Origin: Bacteroidaceae bacterium
GTDB lineage: Bacteria > Bacteroidota > Bacteroidia > Bacteroidales > Bacteroidaceae
Direction of reading: 5' to 3'
DNA: 34,429 nucleotides
Assembly (NCBI GenBank): GCA_017555845.1
Contig: JAFZFO010000025.1
Location: 1 to 34,429, forward strand
Under the pieces are notes generated by a model, which was not told the DNA's origin, ran no database searches, and saw only the letters and a list, made by a program, of their open reading frames with translations. This document shows, piece after piece, positions 1 through 9,016 of this stretch. How positions within the stretch are numbered: the first letter of the stretch is position 1; each line of letters begins with the position of its first letter. Position numbers and translations under genes: made by a program.

Positions 1-1176
1 AAGTGGAGTTACGTCGAGCAATACGATGTCGCCTACACCGCCCTCGTTGTTGAGGATGGCACCCTGGATAGCTGCACCTACTGCAACAACCTCGTCTGGG
101 TTAACGCCCTTTGATGGAGCCTTACCGAAGAAATCCTCTACTACCTTCTGAACAGCTGGGATGCGTGTAGAACCACCTACGAGGATAACCTCGTCGATAT
201 CAGCGTTGTTCAAGCCTGCGTCGCTCATTGCCTTCTTACATGGCTCGAGGCAAGCCTGGATGAGGTTGTGTGCCAATGACTCGAACTTTGCACGTGTCAA
301 AGTCTTTACAAGGTGCTTTGGCATGCCGTTTACAGCAGTGATGTAAGGGAGGTTGATCTCTGTAGATGTTGTTGAAGACAACTCGATCTTTGCCTTCTCG
401 GCAGCCTCCTTAAGGCGCTGCAATGCCATTGGGTCGGCTGTGAGGTCAGCACCCTCCTCAGCCTTGAACTCGCTTGCGAGCCAGTCGATGATTACCTGGT
501 CGAAGTCGTCACCACCAAGGTGTGTGTCACCGTTTGTAGAAAGTACCTCAAATACACCGCCGCCGAACTCAAGGATTGAGATATCGAATGTACCACCACC
601 AAGGTCAAACACTGCAATCTTCATATCCTTGTTTGACTTGTCAACACCATATGCAAGAGCTGCAGCTGTTGGCTCGTTCACGATACGCTTAACCTCGAGA
701 CCTGCAATCTGGCCGGCCTCCTTTGTTGCCTGGCGCTGGCTGTCGCTGAAGTATGCAGGAACTGTGATGACAGCCTCTGTAACCTCCTGGCCAAGATACT
801 CCTCGGCAGTCTTCTTCATCTTCTGGAGGATCATTGCCGAAATCTCCTGTGGAGTGTAGAGACGGCCGTCGATGTCAACGCGTGGCATGTTGTTCTCCTC
901 AACTACCTTATAAGGAACGCGTGAAATCTCCTTGCTTACCTGTGCCCAGTTCTCACCCATGAAACGCTTGATCGAGAAGATTGTGCGCTGTGGGTTTGTC
1001 ACAGCCTGACGCTTTGCAGGGTCACCGATCTTGCGCTCGCCATTGTTGTCGAAAGCGACAATTGATGGAGTGGTGCGCTTGCCCTCGCTGTTTGTGATTA
1101 CTACAGGCTCGTTGCCCTCAAAAACCGATACACATGAGTTGGTTGTACCCAAGTCAATACCAATAATTTTTCCCAT
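1..1176 (-). CDS. dnaK: Molecular chaperone DnaK (Hsp70), C-terminal part outside the window
   Basis: ATP-dependent cytosolic chaperone that binds unfolded polypeptides with DnaJ and GrpE. The 392 residues present begin [16 protein letters not shown], the phosphate-1 signature of Hsp70. They continue through FDLGGGTFD (phosphate 2) and [12 protein letters not shown] (adenosine site) and end at the interdomain linker LLDVTPL on the window edge. The nucleotide-binding domain is therefore complete, while the substrate-binding domain (about 240 residues in the family) is missing only because the window ends. The start at 1176 gives the canonical N-terminus. The gene is divergent from the carboxynorspermidine dehydrogenase gene across a 407-bp gap. 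I saw no CIRCE element and no convincing promoter box on this strand. Identification is secure. Confidence 0.98.
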   Translation of the reverse strand, partial: MGKIIGIDLGTTNSCVSVFEGNEPVVITNSEGKRTTPSIVAFDNNGERKIGDPAKRQAVTNPQRTIFSIKRFMGENWAQVSKEISRVPYKVVEENNMPRVDIDGRLYTPQEISAMILQKMKKTAEEYLGQEVTEAVITVPAYFSDSQRQATKEAGQIAGLEVKRIVNEPTAAALAYGVDKSNKDMKIAVFDLGGGTFDISILEFGGGVFEVLSTNGDTHLGGDDFDQVIIDWLASEFKAEEGADLTADPMALQRLKEAAEKAKIELSSTTSTEINLPYITAVNGMPKHLVKTLTRAKFESLAHNLIQACLEPCKKAMSDAGLNNADIDEVILVGGSTRIPAVQKVVEDFFGKAPSKGVNPDEVVAVGAAIQGAILNNEGGVGDIVLLDVTPL

Positions 1177-1583
1177 TTTTCTATTGTTTTATTTATTATT
1201 AATCGTGTTTACATGCAGCCTGTATTGTGGCCGCTTCTGCTGAATATTAAACAAAGTGCGTGCCAAAGGGTTTTTGAGGATTCTGTTTTGTCATACTCTG
1301 CTCTTGTGGCACGATTTTCTGTCAAACGGTGTGTGTTTGTGTGACATTGTGTCATATTTTATGGGTTTTGTCATGTCTGAGAATGCCATTGCTCCTGTTG
1401 TTGAAAATGTTTGTATGTATGTTTTTTGAAAAAAGTGGTGAGGTGCGGTGTTTTATCGTTGCATTTATGTTTTTTTTGTATTACTTTTGTGAAAATGTAT
1501 ATTGCGCGGCTTATGCCATGCAATGTGCTTGTAAATGAAACAATAATAATTAGATATTTATCAACTTTTAATCGTTCAGTAAA
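1177..1583. other. 407-bp divergent intergenic region between dnaK and the plus-strand operon
   Basis: AT-rich, non-coding in appearance. The short ORFs crossing it on both strands are low-complexity and match nothing I recognise. It contains the plus-strand promoter listed separately, a small dyad (TGACA-TTG-TGTCA, 1342-1354) and two copies of TTTTGTCAT near 1286 and 1367. These could be regulator sites for either divergent gene, but nothing in the sequence shows that. No tRNA or known riboswitch fold was recognised. Confidence 0.6.
1459..1489 (+). promoter_or_regulatory. Bacteroidetes-type promoter for the carboxynorspermidine dehydrogenase operon
   Basis: TTG at 1459-1461, a 20-bp spacer, then TACTTTTG at 1482-1489. 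This matches the Bacteroidetes housekeeping sigma consensus (-33 TTG/TTTG, 19-21 bp, -7 TAnnTTTG). Transcription would start near 1495, leaving a leader of about 90 nt before the ATG at 1584. Confidence 0.55.
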
Positions 1584-2816
1584 ATGGGAAAAGTTCTGAT
1601 TATAGGAGCCGGAGGCGTGGCTACTGTTGCGGCACATAAGGTATGCCAGAATACAGAGGTGTTTACCGAAATAATGATTGCCAGTCGTACAAAGAAGAAG
1701 TGCGATGCATTGGCTGACGTGCTTAACAAGAAGTACGGAACAAACGTGCAGACAGCGCAGGTGGATGCGGACAGTGTGGAACAGTTAGTGGAACTGCTTG
1801 GTTCATACAAACCCGATATCGTGATGAACCTGGCCTTGCCTTATCAGGACCTCACTATCATGGAGGCTTGTCTGCAGACCGGTTGCAACTATTTGGACAC
1901 CGCCAACTATGAACCCAAGGATGAGGCTCACTTTGAATACAGCTGGCAGTGGGCTTATCGCGAACGTTTCGAGAAAGCCGGTCTTTGCGCCATTCTGGGT
2001 TGCGGATTCGACCCGGGTGTAACCAGTGTCTATACAGCTTATGCTGCAAAGCATCACTTCGACGAGATTCATTATCTCGACATCGTTGACTGCAACGCGG
2101 GTAACCACCACAAGGCGTTCGCTACCAACTTCAACCCGGAAATCAACATCCGCGAGATTACTCAGAAGGGACTTTACTACGAGAATGGAAAGTATATTGA
2201 GACCGAGCCTATGGAGATTCATCAGCCATTGAACTATCCCAACATCGGTCCACGCGAAAGCTATCTTTTGCATCACGAGGAGATTGAAAGTCTTGTAATA
2301 AACTTCCCGACCATAAAACGTGCTCGTTTCTGGATGACTTTCGGCCAGCAGTATCTGACCTATTTGGACGTGATCCAGAATATTGGCATGAGCCGCATAG
2401 ACGAGGTGGAGTACAAGGCACCCAAGGCCGACGGTACCGGCGAAGAGGTGGTAAAGATTGTTCCTTTGCAGTTCCTGAAGGCAGTGCTTCCCAATCCACA
2501 GGATTTGGGCGAGAACTACGAGGGTGAGACATCTATCGGTTGCCGCATCCGTGGTATCAAGGATGGCCAGGAGCATACATACTATGTATATAACAACTGT
2601 AGCCATGAGGAGGCTTACAAAGAGACCGGTATGCAGGGTGTGAGCTACACAACAGGTGTTCCTGCAATGATTGGTGCAATGATGTACTTGAAAGGTATCT
2701 GGAGCAAACCCGGTGTTTGGAACGTAGAGCAGTTCGACCCGGATCCATTCATGGAACAGCTTAACATTCATGGATTGCCTTGGCATGAGGAATTTGATAA
2801 GGATTTGGAACTCTAA
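1584..2816 (+). CDS. Carboxynorspermidine/carboxyspermidine dehydrogenase (saccharopine dehydrogenase family)
   Basis: Predicted to reductively condense aspartate semialdehyde with a diamine (putrescine or diaminopropane) using NADPH. The product is carboxyspermidine or carboxynorspermidine, which a partner decarboxylase (not in this window) turns into spermidine-type polyamines. The 410-residue protein opens with a Rossmann glycine motif, IGAGGVATVAAHK (about 7-19). It continues with the family-typical VMNLALPYQDLTIMEACL and GCGFDPGVTSVYTAYA blocks. Length and motifs fit the bacterial CANSDH/LYS9-like family better than true lysine-pathway saccharopine dehydrogenase. It leads a plus-strand series with recA (58-bp gap) and the C1 peptidase. 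Substrate preference between the two diamines cannot be read from the sequence. Confidence 0.88.
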   Translation: MGKVLIIGAGGVATVAAHKVCQNTEVFTEIMIASRTKKKCDALADVLNKKYGTNVQTAQVDADSVEQLVELLGSYKPDIVMNLALPYQDLTIMEACLQTGCNYLDTANYEPKDEAHFEYSWQWAYRERFEKAGLCAILGCGFDPGVTSVYTAYAAKHHFDEIHYLDIVDCNAGNHHKAFATNFNPEINIREITQKGLYYENGKYIETEPMEIHQPLNYPNIGPRESYLLHHEEIESLVINFPTIKRARFWMTFGQQYLTYLDVIQNIGMSRIDEVEYKAPKADGTGEEVVKIVPLQFLKAVLPNPQDLGENYEGETSIGCRIRGIKDGQEHTYYVYNNCSHEEAYKETGMQGVSYTTGVPAMIGAMMYLKGIWSKPGVWNVEQFDPDPFMEQLNIHGLPWHEEFDKDLEL

Positions 2817-2834
2817 TTTATAAATGAAAATGTA

Positions 2835-2855
2835 GGGGCGGGGTTTGCCCGCCCT
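2835..2855 (+). repeat. GC-rich stem-loop between carboxynorspermidine dehydrogenase and recA
   Basis: GGGCGGG (2836-2842), a 5-nt loop, then CCCGCCC (2848-2854). The sequence after the stem is TTCAATAAAAAAA rather than a U-tract, so it is a weak candidate for an intrinsic terminator. It could be an attenuator, an mRNA-end stabiliser or one copy of a dispersed intergenic GC-rich repeat. It sits inside the probable operon, 20 bp before the recA start. Confidence 0.55.
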
Positions 2856-2874
2856 TCAATAAAAAAATAACTAA

Positions 2875-3912
2875 ATGGCAAAGAAAGAAGAACTTGACAA
2901 CATCGCCGGCAACGAGAAGTTGCGTGCCTTGCAGGCGGCGATGGACAAGATTGAGAAGAACTTCGGCAAGGGTTCTATCATGAAACTTGGCGATGATAAT
3001 TTTGAGGATGTTGATGTCATTCCGACAGGTTCGGTGGGTCTTAACGCTGCGCTTGGCGTTGGCGGTTATCCACGTGGCCGTATAATCGAGATCTATGGTC
3101 CCGAGTCATCTGGTAAGACAACTCTCGCAATCCATGCTATTGCCGAGGCGCAGAAGATGGGCGGCATTGCTGCCATCATTGATGCCGAGCATGCTTTCGA
3201 CCGTTTCTATGCACAGAAGTTGGGCGTGGATATCGACAACCTTCTGATTTCGCAGCCCGATTGCGGTGAGCAGGCACTTGAGATTGCCGAGCAACTTATC
3301 CGTTCATCGGCTATCGATATCATCGTTATCGACTCGGTTGCGGCGCTTACTCCAAAGGCCGAGATTGAGGGCGAGATGGGTGACAACAAGGTGGGCTTGC
3401 AGGCGCGCCTCATGTCACAGGCGTTGCGTAAGTTGACATCTGCAATCAGCAAGACAAAGACAACCTGTATCTTCATCAACCAGTTGCGTGAGAAGATTGG
3501 CGTGATGTTCGGTAACCCCGAGACAACAACCGGTGGTAACGCTTTGAAGTTCTACTCATCGGTTCGTCTGGATATCCGTCGTGTGAGCCAGTTGAAGGAT
3601 GGCGAGGATGCTATCGGTAACTCAGTACGCGTGAAGGTAGTCAAGAACAAGGTGGCTCCTCCATTCCGCAAGGCCGAGTTCGACATCATGTTCGGCGAGG
3701 GTATCTCACGTACAGGCGAAATCGTTGACTTGGGCGTTCAGTACGGCATCGTCAAGAAGAGCGGCTCGTTCTTCAGCTACAACGACACCAAACTTGCGCA
3801 GGGTCGTGACCGCACAAAGGCTCTGATTGCCGACAATCCGGAACTTGCTGAGGAACTCGAGGCAAAGATTGCCGAGGCCATTAAGGGCAACACTGAAATA
3901 GTGGCAGAGTAA
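2875..3912 (+). CDS. recA: Recombinase RecA
   Basis: Cytosolic ATP-dependent strand-exchange protein and SOS co-protease. The 345-residue length is typical and there is no intein. The Walker A motif GPESSGKTT lies at about 75-83. The segment [28 protein letters not shown], shown here in part as [16 protein letters not shown], is the RecA signature with L2 loop and adjacent strand. [20 protein letters not shown] carries the Walker B strand and L1. The ATG at 2875 gives the family N-terminus. Only 21 bp separate the stop from the next gene, so co-transcription with the C1 peptidase is likely. No LexA-type operator was recognised upstream. Confidence 0.98.
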   Translation: MAKKEELDNIAGNEKLRALQAAMDKIEKNFGKGSIMKLGDDNFEDVDVIPTGSVGLNAALGVGGYPRGRIIEIYGPESSGKTTLAIHAIAEAQKMGGIAAIIDAEHAFDRFYAQKLGVDIDNLLISQPDCGEQALEIAEQLIRSSAIDIIVIDSVAALTPKAEIEGEMGDNKVGLQARLMSQALRKLTSAISKTKTTCIFINQLREKIGVMFGNPETTTGGNALKFYSSVRLDIRRVSQLKDGEDAIGNSVRVKVVKNKVAPPFRKAEFDIMFGEGISRTGEIVDLGVQYGIVKKSGSFFSYNDTKLAQGRDRTKALIADNPELAEELEAKIAEAIKGNTEIVAE

Positions 3913-3933
3913 AAACAATATAAATTTTATACT

Positions 3934-5118
3934 ATGAAGAAGAATCTTTTATTGGCTGCGCTCGCTTTCGTAGGCTTCGGCGCAGTGGCACAGGAGGCTG
4001 CTCCTGATTTCACAGTTGTGAAGGAGAACCCTATCACAAGCATCAAAAACCAGAACCAGGCAGGTACTTGCTGGTGCTATTCATCATTGGCATTCATCGA
4101 GTCTGAGCTTTTGCGTATGGGTAAGGGCGAGTACGATTTCTCAGAGATGTACATCGTTCACAACACATATCTTGACCGTGCAGACAAGGCTGTCCGCACT
4201 CATGGCGATATCTCTTTCTCACAGGGTGGTTCATTCTATGATGTAATCTATGGTATGGAGACATTCGGTCTCGTTCCCGAGGCTGAGATGCGTCCAGGTG
4301 TAATGTATGGCAAGGAGCTCAGCGTACACAACGAGCTTTCAGCAGTCAGCGATGCTGTTGTTGCTGCAATAGCAGAGGGCAAGCACCGCAGCTTGCAGGT
4401 TAGCCCTGAGGGCCAGCCACTGTGGAAGAAGGCTATCGAGGCTATCCACGATATCTATCTTGGCAAGCGTCCCGAGAAGTTTACATACAATGGCAAGGAG
4501 TACACTCCTGCATCATTCTACCAGTCACTCGGTTTGAATGCAGCTGACTACGTTTCTTTGACATCTTACACACACCACCCATTCTACAAGCCTTTCGTTC
4601 TTGAGATTCAGGACAACTGGCGTTGGTCACAGTCATACAACCTTCCTATCGATGAGTTGATGGAGGTATTTGACTATGCTATCATGGAGGGTTACACAAT
4701 TGCTTGGGGTAGCGACGTGAGCGAGGCTGGTTTCGGCCGCGACGGTAAGGCTGTAATGCCAGACAATTCAAAGAAGAATGACCTTCAGGGTTCTGATATG
4801 GCTAAGTGGCTCAACCTCAGCGAGGAGGAGAAGAAGAACACTCCTAACCCAACAGAGAAGTGGTGTACACAGGAGGAGCGTCAGATTGCTTATGACAACT
4901 GGGAGACAACTGACGACCATGGTATGCAGATCTTCGGTATCGCAAAGGACAAGAACGGTGTAGAGTACTACATGGTAAAGAATTCTTGGGGCGAGGCTGG
5001 TGCTTATAAGGGTATCTGGTATGCTTCTAAGGCATTCACACGTTACAAGACCATGAACATCGTTGTTCACAAGAACGCGATTCCAAAGGATATCCGCAAG
5101 AAGCTTGGTATCAAGTAA
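3934..5118 (+). CDS. Secreted C1-family cysteine peptidase (bleomycin hydrolase/aminopeptidase C-like)
   Basis: A 394-residue papain-fold peptidase. Residues 1-19 form a signal peptide with cleavage likely at AVA-QEA, so it acts in the periplasm or outside the cell, unlike cytosolic PepC. Catalytic residues are readable: oxyanion Gln40 and Cys46 in NQNQAGTCWCYS, His329 in DDHGMQIFG, and Asn350 in VKNSWGEAG. The Cys box directly follows the signal peptide, so there is no large inhibitory propeptide, as in bleomycin hydrolases (C1B). The C-terminus ends KKLGIK rather than in a T9SS tail. It lies 21 bp after recA and before a strong terminator, so it probably shares the upstream promoter. A link to recA function is not implied. 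Substrate unknown. Confidence 0.87.
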   Translation: MKKNLLLAALAFVGFGAVAQEAAPDFTVVKENPITSIKNQNQAGTCWCYSSLAFIESELLRMGKGEYDFSEMYIVHNTYLDRADKAVRTHGDISFSQGGSFYDVIYGMETFGLVPEAEMRPGVMYGKELSVHNELSAVSDAVVAAIAEGKHRSLQVSPEGQPLWKKAIEAIHDIYLGKRPEKFTYNGKEYTPASFYQSLGLNAADYVSLTSYTHHPFYKPFVLEIQDNWRWSQSYNLPIDELMEVFDYAIMEGYTIAWGSDVSEAGFGRDGKAVMPDNSKKNDLQGSDMAKWLNLSEEEKKNTPNPTEKWCTQEERQIAYDNWETTDDHGMQIFGIAKDKNGVEYYMVKNSWGEAGAYKGIWYASKAFTRYKTMNIVVHKNAIPKDIRKKLGIK

Positions 5119-5141
5119 TATATCCTTATTTTAATATATAT

Positions 5142-5171
5142 GGCGGCTCACATTTGTGGGCCGCTTTTTTG
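5142..5171 (+). terminator. Intrinsic terminator after the C1 peptidase gene
   Basis: GCGGCTCAC (5143-5151), loop ATTT, GTGGGCCGC (5156-5164; one G-U pair), followed by six T. A good rho-independent terminator closing the transcript that contains recA. Confidence 0.88.
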
Positions 5172-5247
5172 TTCCCGGTTTAAACGAGTAAATCGAAAAA
5201 TGTAAAAATAAGTTAAATTTTCTGCTCATAAAATCGCTCTTTTTCTC

Positions 5248-5284
5248 AATAATTGCACAAATAGGGTTAAAATGTGCAATTATT
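5248..5284. promoter_or_regulatory. Perfect 12-bp inverted repeat, probable operator of the acyl-CoA synthetase gene
   Basis: AATAATTGCACA (5248-5259) and its exact complement TGTGCAATTATT (5273-5284) are separated by 13 bp. The right arm falls where the -33 element of the promoter at 5308-5315 would sit, so a bound dimer would block or replace the -33 contact. No T-tract follows, which argues against a terminator. The identity of any regulator is unknown. Confidence 0.6.
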
Positions 5285-5307
5285 ATGGTAGGCTTGTCTT
5301 TTTACAA

Positions 5308-5315
5308 TACTTTTG
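5308..5315 (+). promoter_or_regulatory. Probable -7 element of the acyl-CoA synthetase promoter
   Basis: TACTTTTG matches the Bacteroidetes -7 consensus TAnnTTTG and is identical to the -7 box at 1482-1489. A TTG at the expected 19-21 bp distance is absent; the inverted repeat occupies that position. Predicted transcription start is near 5321, about 20 nt before the ATG at 5341. Confidence 0.45.
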
Positions 5316-5340
5316 TTGCAGAAAATTTCAAACACTTATT

Positions 5341-6999
5341 ATGGTTCACTTTTTAAATTACGTTGACGAAGCAATCAAGAAAAATTGGGATAAGCCCGCA
5401 GTATCGAATTATGGAGCCAAGACCTATACCTATGGCGAAATGGCTGCATCTATAGAGAAGATGCATCTGCTGTTCGAAAAGTGCGGAATAAAGAAGGGCG
5501 ACAAGATTGCGCTTTGCGCGAAGAATTCGGCAGAGTGGTGTATCTCGTTCCTGGCAATTGTGTCTTACGATGCAGTGGCAGTTCCTCTTCTGCCCGATTT
5601 TCTTCCAAGTAATGTTGCTGATCTTACACGTCTGTCGGGTAGCAGAATGCTTATGCTTGACAATAATATATATGATGCGCTTTCGCGTGAAGGCGTATTG
5701 CCACAGTTCGGGTCATTCGAGAATTTCCATGGCCTTGTGGATGTCGTTTCTTTGGATGCTGTGGCCGGTTCATCAAAGGAGCTTGTATGGATGTGCGCCG
5801 ATGCAAAGAGTGCATTCGCGAGAAAGTTCCCGAGCGGTGTGGCTGCAAAGCATGTGAATTACTGCAAGGATGATGTCGAGAGTCTTGCTCTCATCAGCTA
5901 TACATCGGGAACAAGCAGTGCTCCCAAGGGTGTGATGCTGCGTGCAAAGTCAATCTCGGGCAATATTGAGGTGGGTCGCCGTCTCATCTGTCAGAAAGAG
6001 GATGGTAAGGTTCTCTCAATGCTTCCTTTGGCGCACATCATGGGTCTCTCTTTTGATTTCATCTTTACACTTGCAGGCGGTTGTCACTTGAACATCCTTA
6101 CAACAAAGCCGACACCGGCGCGTCTGCTTTCGGCATTGGCCGATGTAAAACCTTTCATGTTCATCACTGTACCCTTGCTCATTGAGAAGATTTTCCGTTC
6201 AAAGGTAATACCGGTGTTGAAGAAGCCTGCAATGCGTTTCGTGCTTGCAATCCCCGGTTTGCGTTCATTTGTGATAAAGAAGGTGCGTTCAAAGGTGCTC
6301 TCTGTCTTTGGCGAGAACATTGAGTATGCCGGTCTTTTTGTCGGCGGTGCGGCCATTGGAAAGGATGTGGATGATGTGATGCAGTTGCTCAAGATACCAT
6401 ACGTGGTTGGCTACGGAATGACCGAGTGCGGTCCGCTCATCAGCTATAAGGGCTGGTCGCATCCGATGATTGGCAACAGCGGTGGTGTAGCAGCTCCAAC
6501 AATTGAGGCACGCATTGATTCTACGCATCCGGCAAGAATTCCGGGTGAAATCCAGGTTCGTGGCGATGTCGTTACCGAGGGATATTATAATAATCCCGAG
6601 GCTACTGCAGCAGCCTTTACAAGCGATGGCTGGTTGAAGACAGGTGATATGGCCATACGTGACCGCAAGGGGCACATCTACATCAAGGGCCGTTGCAAGA
6701 ACATGATCCTTACCGGTAGCGGACAGAATATCTACCCCGAGGAGATTGAAGAGATGATCAACAGCTTGCCAATGGTTGTGGAGTCGCTGGTTGTCAGCCG
6801 CAAGTTCGCCATTGTCGCACTGGTGGTTGTTGACAAGGATGTGGTTGACAGCGATGAGAAACGTGCTGAGGTGGAGCGTCAGGTGTTTGCCTTGAATGCC
6901 AAGTTACCTTCATACAGCCAGATCAGTATCTGCGAACAGCGTACCGAGCCTTTTGCAAAGACTCCAAAGCAGAGCATCAAGCGATTCATGTACAATTGA
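5341..6999 (+). CDS. AMP-dependent synthetase/ligase, probable long-chain acyl-CoA synthetase
   Basis: Predicted to activate a fatty acid with ATP to acyl-AMP and then to acyl-CoA, on the cytosolic side of the membrane. The 552-residue protein has the ANL-family P-loop YTSGTSSAPKGV (187-198), the aromatic-rich VVGYGMTECGPLISY motif, YYNNPEATAAAFTSDGWLKTGD with the ribose-binding Asp, and RCKNMILTGSGQNIYPEEIE near the hinge. The start at 5341 is preferred. An in-frame ATG at 5272 would add 23 poorly conserved-looking residues, and the predicted promoter and inverted repeat lie between the two. The gene is monocistronic, with its own terminator. Chain length of the substrate is not evident. Acyl-ACP synthetase is an alternative. 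Confidence 0.88.
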   Translation: MVHFLNYVDEAIKKNWDKPAVSNYGAKTYTYGEMAASIEKMHLLFEKCGIKKGDKIALCAKNSAEWCISFLAIVSYDAVAVPLLPDFLPSNVADLTRLSGSRMLMLDNNIYDALSREGVLPQFGSFENFHGLVDVVSLDAVAGSSKELVWMCADAKSAFARKFPSGVAAKHVNYCKDDVESLALISYTSGTSSAPKGVMLRAKSISGNIEVGRRLICQKEDGKVLSMLPLAHIMGLSFDFIFTLAGGCHLNILTTKPTPARLLSALADVKPFMFITVPLLIEKIFRSKVIPVLKKPAMRFVLAIPGLRSFVIKKVRSKVLSVFGENIEYAGLFVGGAAIGKDVDDVMQLLKIPYVVGYGMTECGPLISYKGWSHPMIGNSGGVAAPTIEARIDSTHPARIPGEIQVRGDVVTEGYYNNPEATAAAFTSDGWLKTGDMAIRDRKGHIYIKGRCKNMILTGSGQNIYPEEIEEMINSLPMVVESLVVSRKFAIVALVVVDKDVVDSDEKRAEVERQVFALNAKLPSYSQISICEQRTEPFAKTPKQSIKRFMYN

Positions 7000-7055
7000 T
7001 ATAACGCAACATACACTTCTTTACGACAATTCCTGAACAGAATGTCGCGGAAAAA

Positions 7056-7097
7056 CATTGGTTCTGTAAAATTTTTTACGGAATCAATGTCTTTTTT
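7056..7097 (+). terminator. Intrinsic terminator after the acyl-CoA synthetase gene
   Basis: CATTGGTTCTGTAA (7056-7069) pairs with TTACGGAATCAATG (7076-7089) through 14 pairs including two G-U, followed by TCTTTTTT. Confidence 0.85.
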
Positions 7098-7287
7098 ATA
7101 ACACTTTTCTGTATCTTTACAAATTGAGAGAATTATCTTGCGCTGAATAGGACGTTTTTGTATCTGTCTGCGCCATTTTGGCATCTTCAGGCACTTTATA
7201 GCACTGTTGGTTGATGAACGGGATGAGTATTGCTTTTGTTGATTAAGATGGTTCTCGCTTTGCAATGAAAAAATAAAAATAATATAT
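7098..7287. other. Upstream region of recJ
   Basis: Non-coding in appearance. TATCTTTA (7112-7119) and TCGCTTTG (7255-7262) each resemble the -7 box with one mismatch, but neither has a well-placed TTG. A promoter for recJ-recQ-cstA must lie here if those genes are not read from upstream, because a strong terminator precedes this stretch. I cannot say which candidate is used. Confidence 0.4.
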
Positions 7288-9012
7288 ATGGGACAGAAAT
7301 GGAAATATCAACCTCTTACTCAGGAGCAGGGCGACCTGGCCGCAAGGCTGTCGTACGAGCTGGAGCTTAGCCCGGTACTGTGCTCTCTGCTTGTAAAGCG
7401 AGGTATCACTTCTGTTGCCGAAGCAAGGAACTTCTTCCGTCCAAAACTGAGCCATCTCCATAATCCGTTCCTCATGAACGACATGGACATTGCCGTCAAA
7501 CGCCTTAACAAGGCACTCGGCAAGAAAGAGCGTATTCTCGTCTATGGCGATTACGATGTTGACGGTACAACGGCTGTGGCTTTGGTCTATAAGTTTCTGC
7601 AACAGTTCTCGTCTAATATCGACTATTACATCCCCGACCGTAATGAGGATGGTTACGGAATCTCCAAGCGCGGTGTCGATTACGCCTATTCTACTGGCGT
7701 GAAGCTTATCATCGTGCTCGACTGTGGCATCAAGGCCATTGAGGAAATTGCCTATGCCAAGTCATTGGGAATTGACTTCATTGTGTGTGACCACCATGTC
7801 CCCGATGAACAGTTGCCTTGTGCCGTTGCAATCCTGAATCCAAAACTCGATGGTTCCACCTATCCCTATCCGCATCTGTCGGGTTGTGGAGTGGGCTTCA
7901 AGTTCATGCAGGCGTTTGCAATGGACAACGGTATTCCTGCCGATCAGCTCTATCCGTTGCTTGACCTTGTCGCTGTGAGCATTGCTTCGGATCTCGTGCC
8001 CATCATGGGCGAGAACCGCATACTTGCCTATCATGGCATAAAGCAGCTCAACCACAGTCCAAGTACAGGTCTCAAGGCCATTATCAATGTCTGCGGACTT
8101 AATGAGAAGGAGGTCAACATCAATGATATAATCTTCAAGATTGGTCCCCGTATCAATGCTTCGGGACGTGTACAGCAGGGTAAGGTTGCTGTGGATCTGC
8201 TCATCGAGAACAACCTGAAGGCTGCCATAGAGATGAGTCATCAGATAAACGAGATGAACGAGGCGCGCAAGGAACTTGACAAGAGCATGACCGAGGAGGC
8301 CAACCGCATTGTCGAGGGGCTCGAGAGTTTCGATGAGCGTCGTGCCATTGTAATCTTCAACCCCGATTGGCATCGTGGCGTCATAGGTATCGTTGCATCA
8401 CGCCTTACCGAGGTTTATCATCGTCCGGCTGTGGTAATTACCTGCACCGGTGACCTGGCAACAGGCTCGGCACGTTCGGTGACAGGTTTTGATGTCTATA
8501 AGGCAATGGAGAGCTGTCGCGACCTGCTCGACAACTTCGGAGGTCACACTTATGCTGCAGGCTTCTCGCTCAAGGTCGAGAATATTGAGGCCTTTGCAAA
8601 GCGTTTTGAGGAGTTTGTTACCGACAATATCCTGCCCGAGCAGACTGCGCCTGTCATTGAGATAGATGCCGAACTGGAGTTCCAGCAGATAACACGCCGT
8701 TTCTTCAACGACCTCAAAAAGTTCGCGCCTCATGGCCCCGAGAATGCCAAGCCCATCTTCTGCACCCGTAATGTGTGCGACTATGGAACAAGCAAGGTCG
8801 TAGGCCGTCGCCAAGAGCATATAAAGCTTGAACTTGTCGACAACAAGTCAAACACTATTCTCAATGGTATAGCGTTCGGACAGAGCCGCCAGGCAAAATA
8901 CATCAAATCCAAACAATCATTCGACATCTGCTACACTCTCGAGGACAATGCCTACAAGCATGGCGAGGTGCAGCTGCAGATAGAGAGCATCAATACAAAG
9001 ATTACCCGATAA
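7288..9012 (+). CDS. recJ: Single-stranded-DNA-specific exonuclease RecJ
   Basis: A 5'-to-3' single-strand DNA exonuclease of the RecF recombination pathway and mismatch/base-excision repair. The 574-residue protein carries the DHH phosphoesterase motifs VYGDYDVDGTTA (about 85-96), LDCG (144-147) and CDHHVP (167-172). The DHHA1 signature GGHTYAAGFSL follows in the second half, and the C-terminal part fits the OB-fold domain. The length is normal. The stop codon is 4 bp before recQ, so the two are co-transcribed; RecQ unwinding followed by RecJ digestion is the known joint activity that prepares substrates for RecA. Confidence 0.97.
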   Translation: MGQKWKYQPLTQEQGDLAARLSYELELSPVLCSLLVKRGITSVAEARNFFRPKLSHLHNPFLMNDMDIAVKRLNKALGKKERILVYGDYDVDGTTAVALVYKFLQQFSSNIDYYIPDRNEDGYGISKRGVDYAYSTGVKLIIVLDCGIKAIEEIAYAKSLGIDFIVCDHHVPDEQLPCAVAILNPKLDGSTYPYPHLSGCGVGFKFMQAFAMDNGIPADQLYPLLDLVAVSIASDLVPIMGENRILAYHGIKQLNHSPSTGLKAIINVCGLNEKEVNINDIIFKIGPRINASGRVQQGKVAVDLLIENNLKAAIEMSHQINEMNEARKELDKSMTEEANRIVEGLESFDERRAIVIFNPDWHRGVIGIVASRLTEVYHRPAVVITCTGDLATGSARSVTGFDVYKAMESCRDLLDNFGGHTYAAGFSLKVENIEAFAKRFEEFVTDNILPEQTAPVIEIDAELEFQQITRRFFNDLKKFAPHGPENAKPIFCTRNVCDYGTSKVVGRRQEHIKLELVDNKSNTILNGIAFGQSRQAKYIKSKQSFDICYTLEDNAYKHGEVQLQIESINTKITR

Positions 9013-9016
9013 TGCG

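Noticed and set aside
1177-1583. CIRCE or other heat-shock operator before dnaK
   Set aside because: No TTAGCACTC-N9-GAGTGCTAA or near variant was found; the TGACA/TGTCA dyad is too short to name.
1803-2786. 327-residue open frame on the minus strand
   Set aside because: Antisense shadow of the carboxynorspermidine dehydrogenase gene, whose domain motifs are clear.
2836-2854. Rho-independent terminator separating carboxynorspermidine dehydrogenase from recA
   Set aside because: The stem is strong but no T-tract follows it, and no promoter box fits in the remaining 20 bp before recA.
5272-5340. Upstream ATG extending the acyl-CoA synthetase by 23 residues
   Set aside because: The extension overlaps the predicted -7 box and the right arm of the inverted repeat, and the residues do not resemble an ANL-family N-terminus or a signal peptide.
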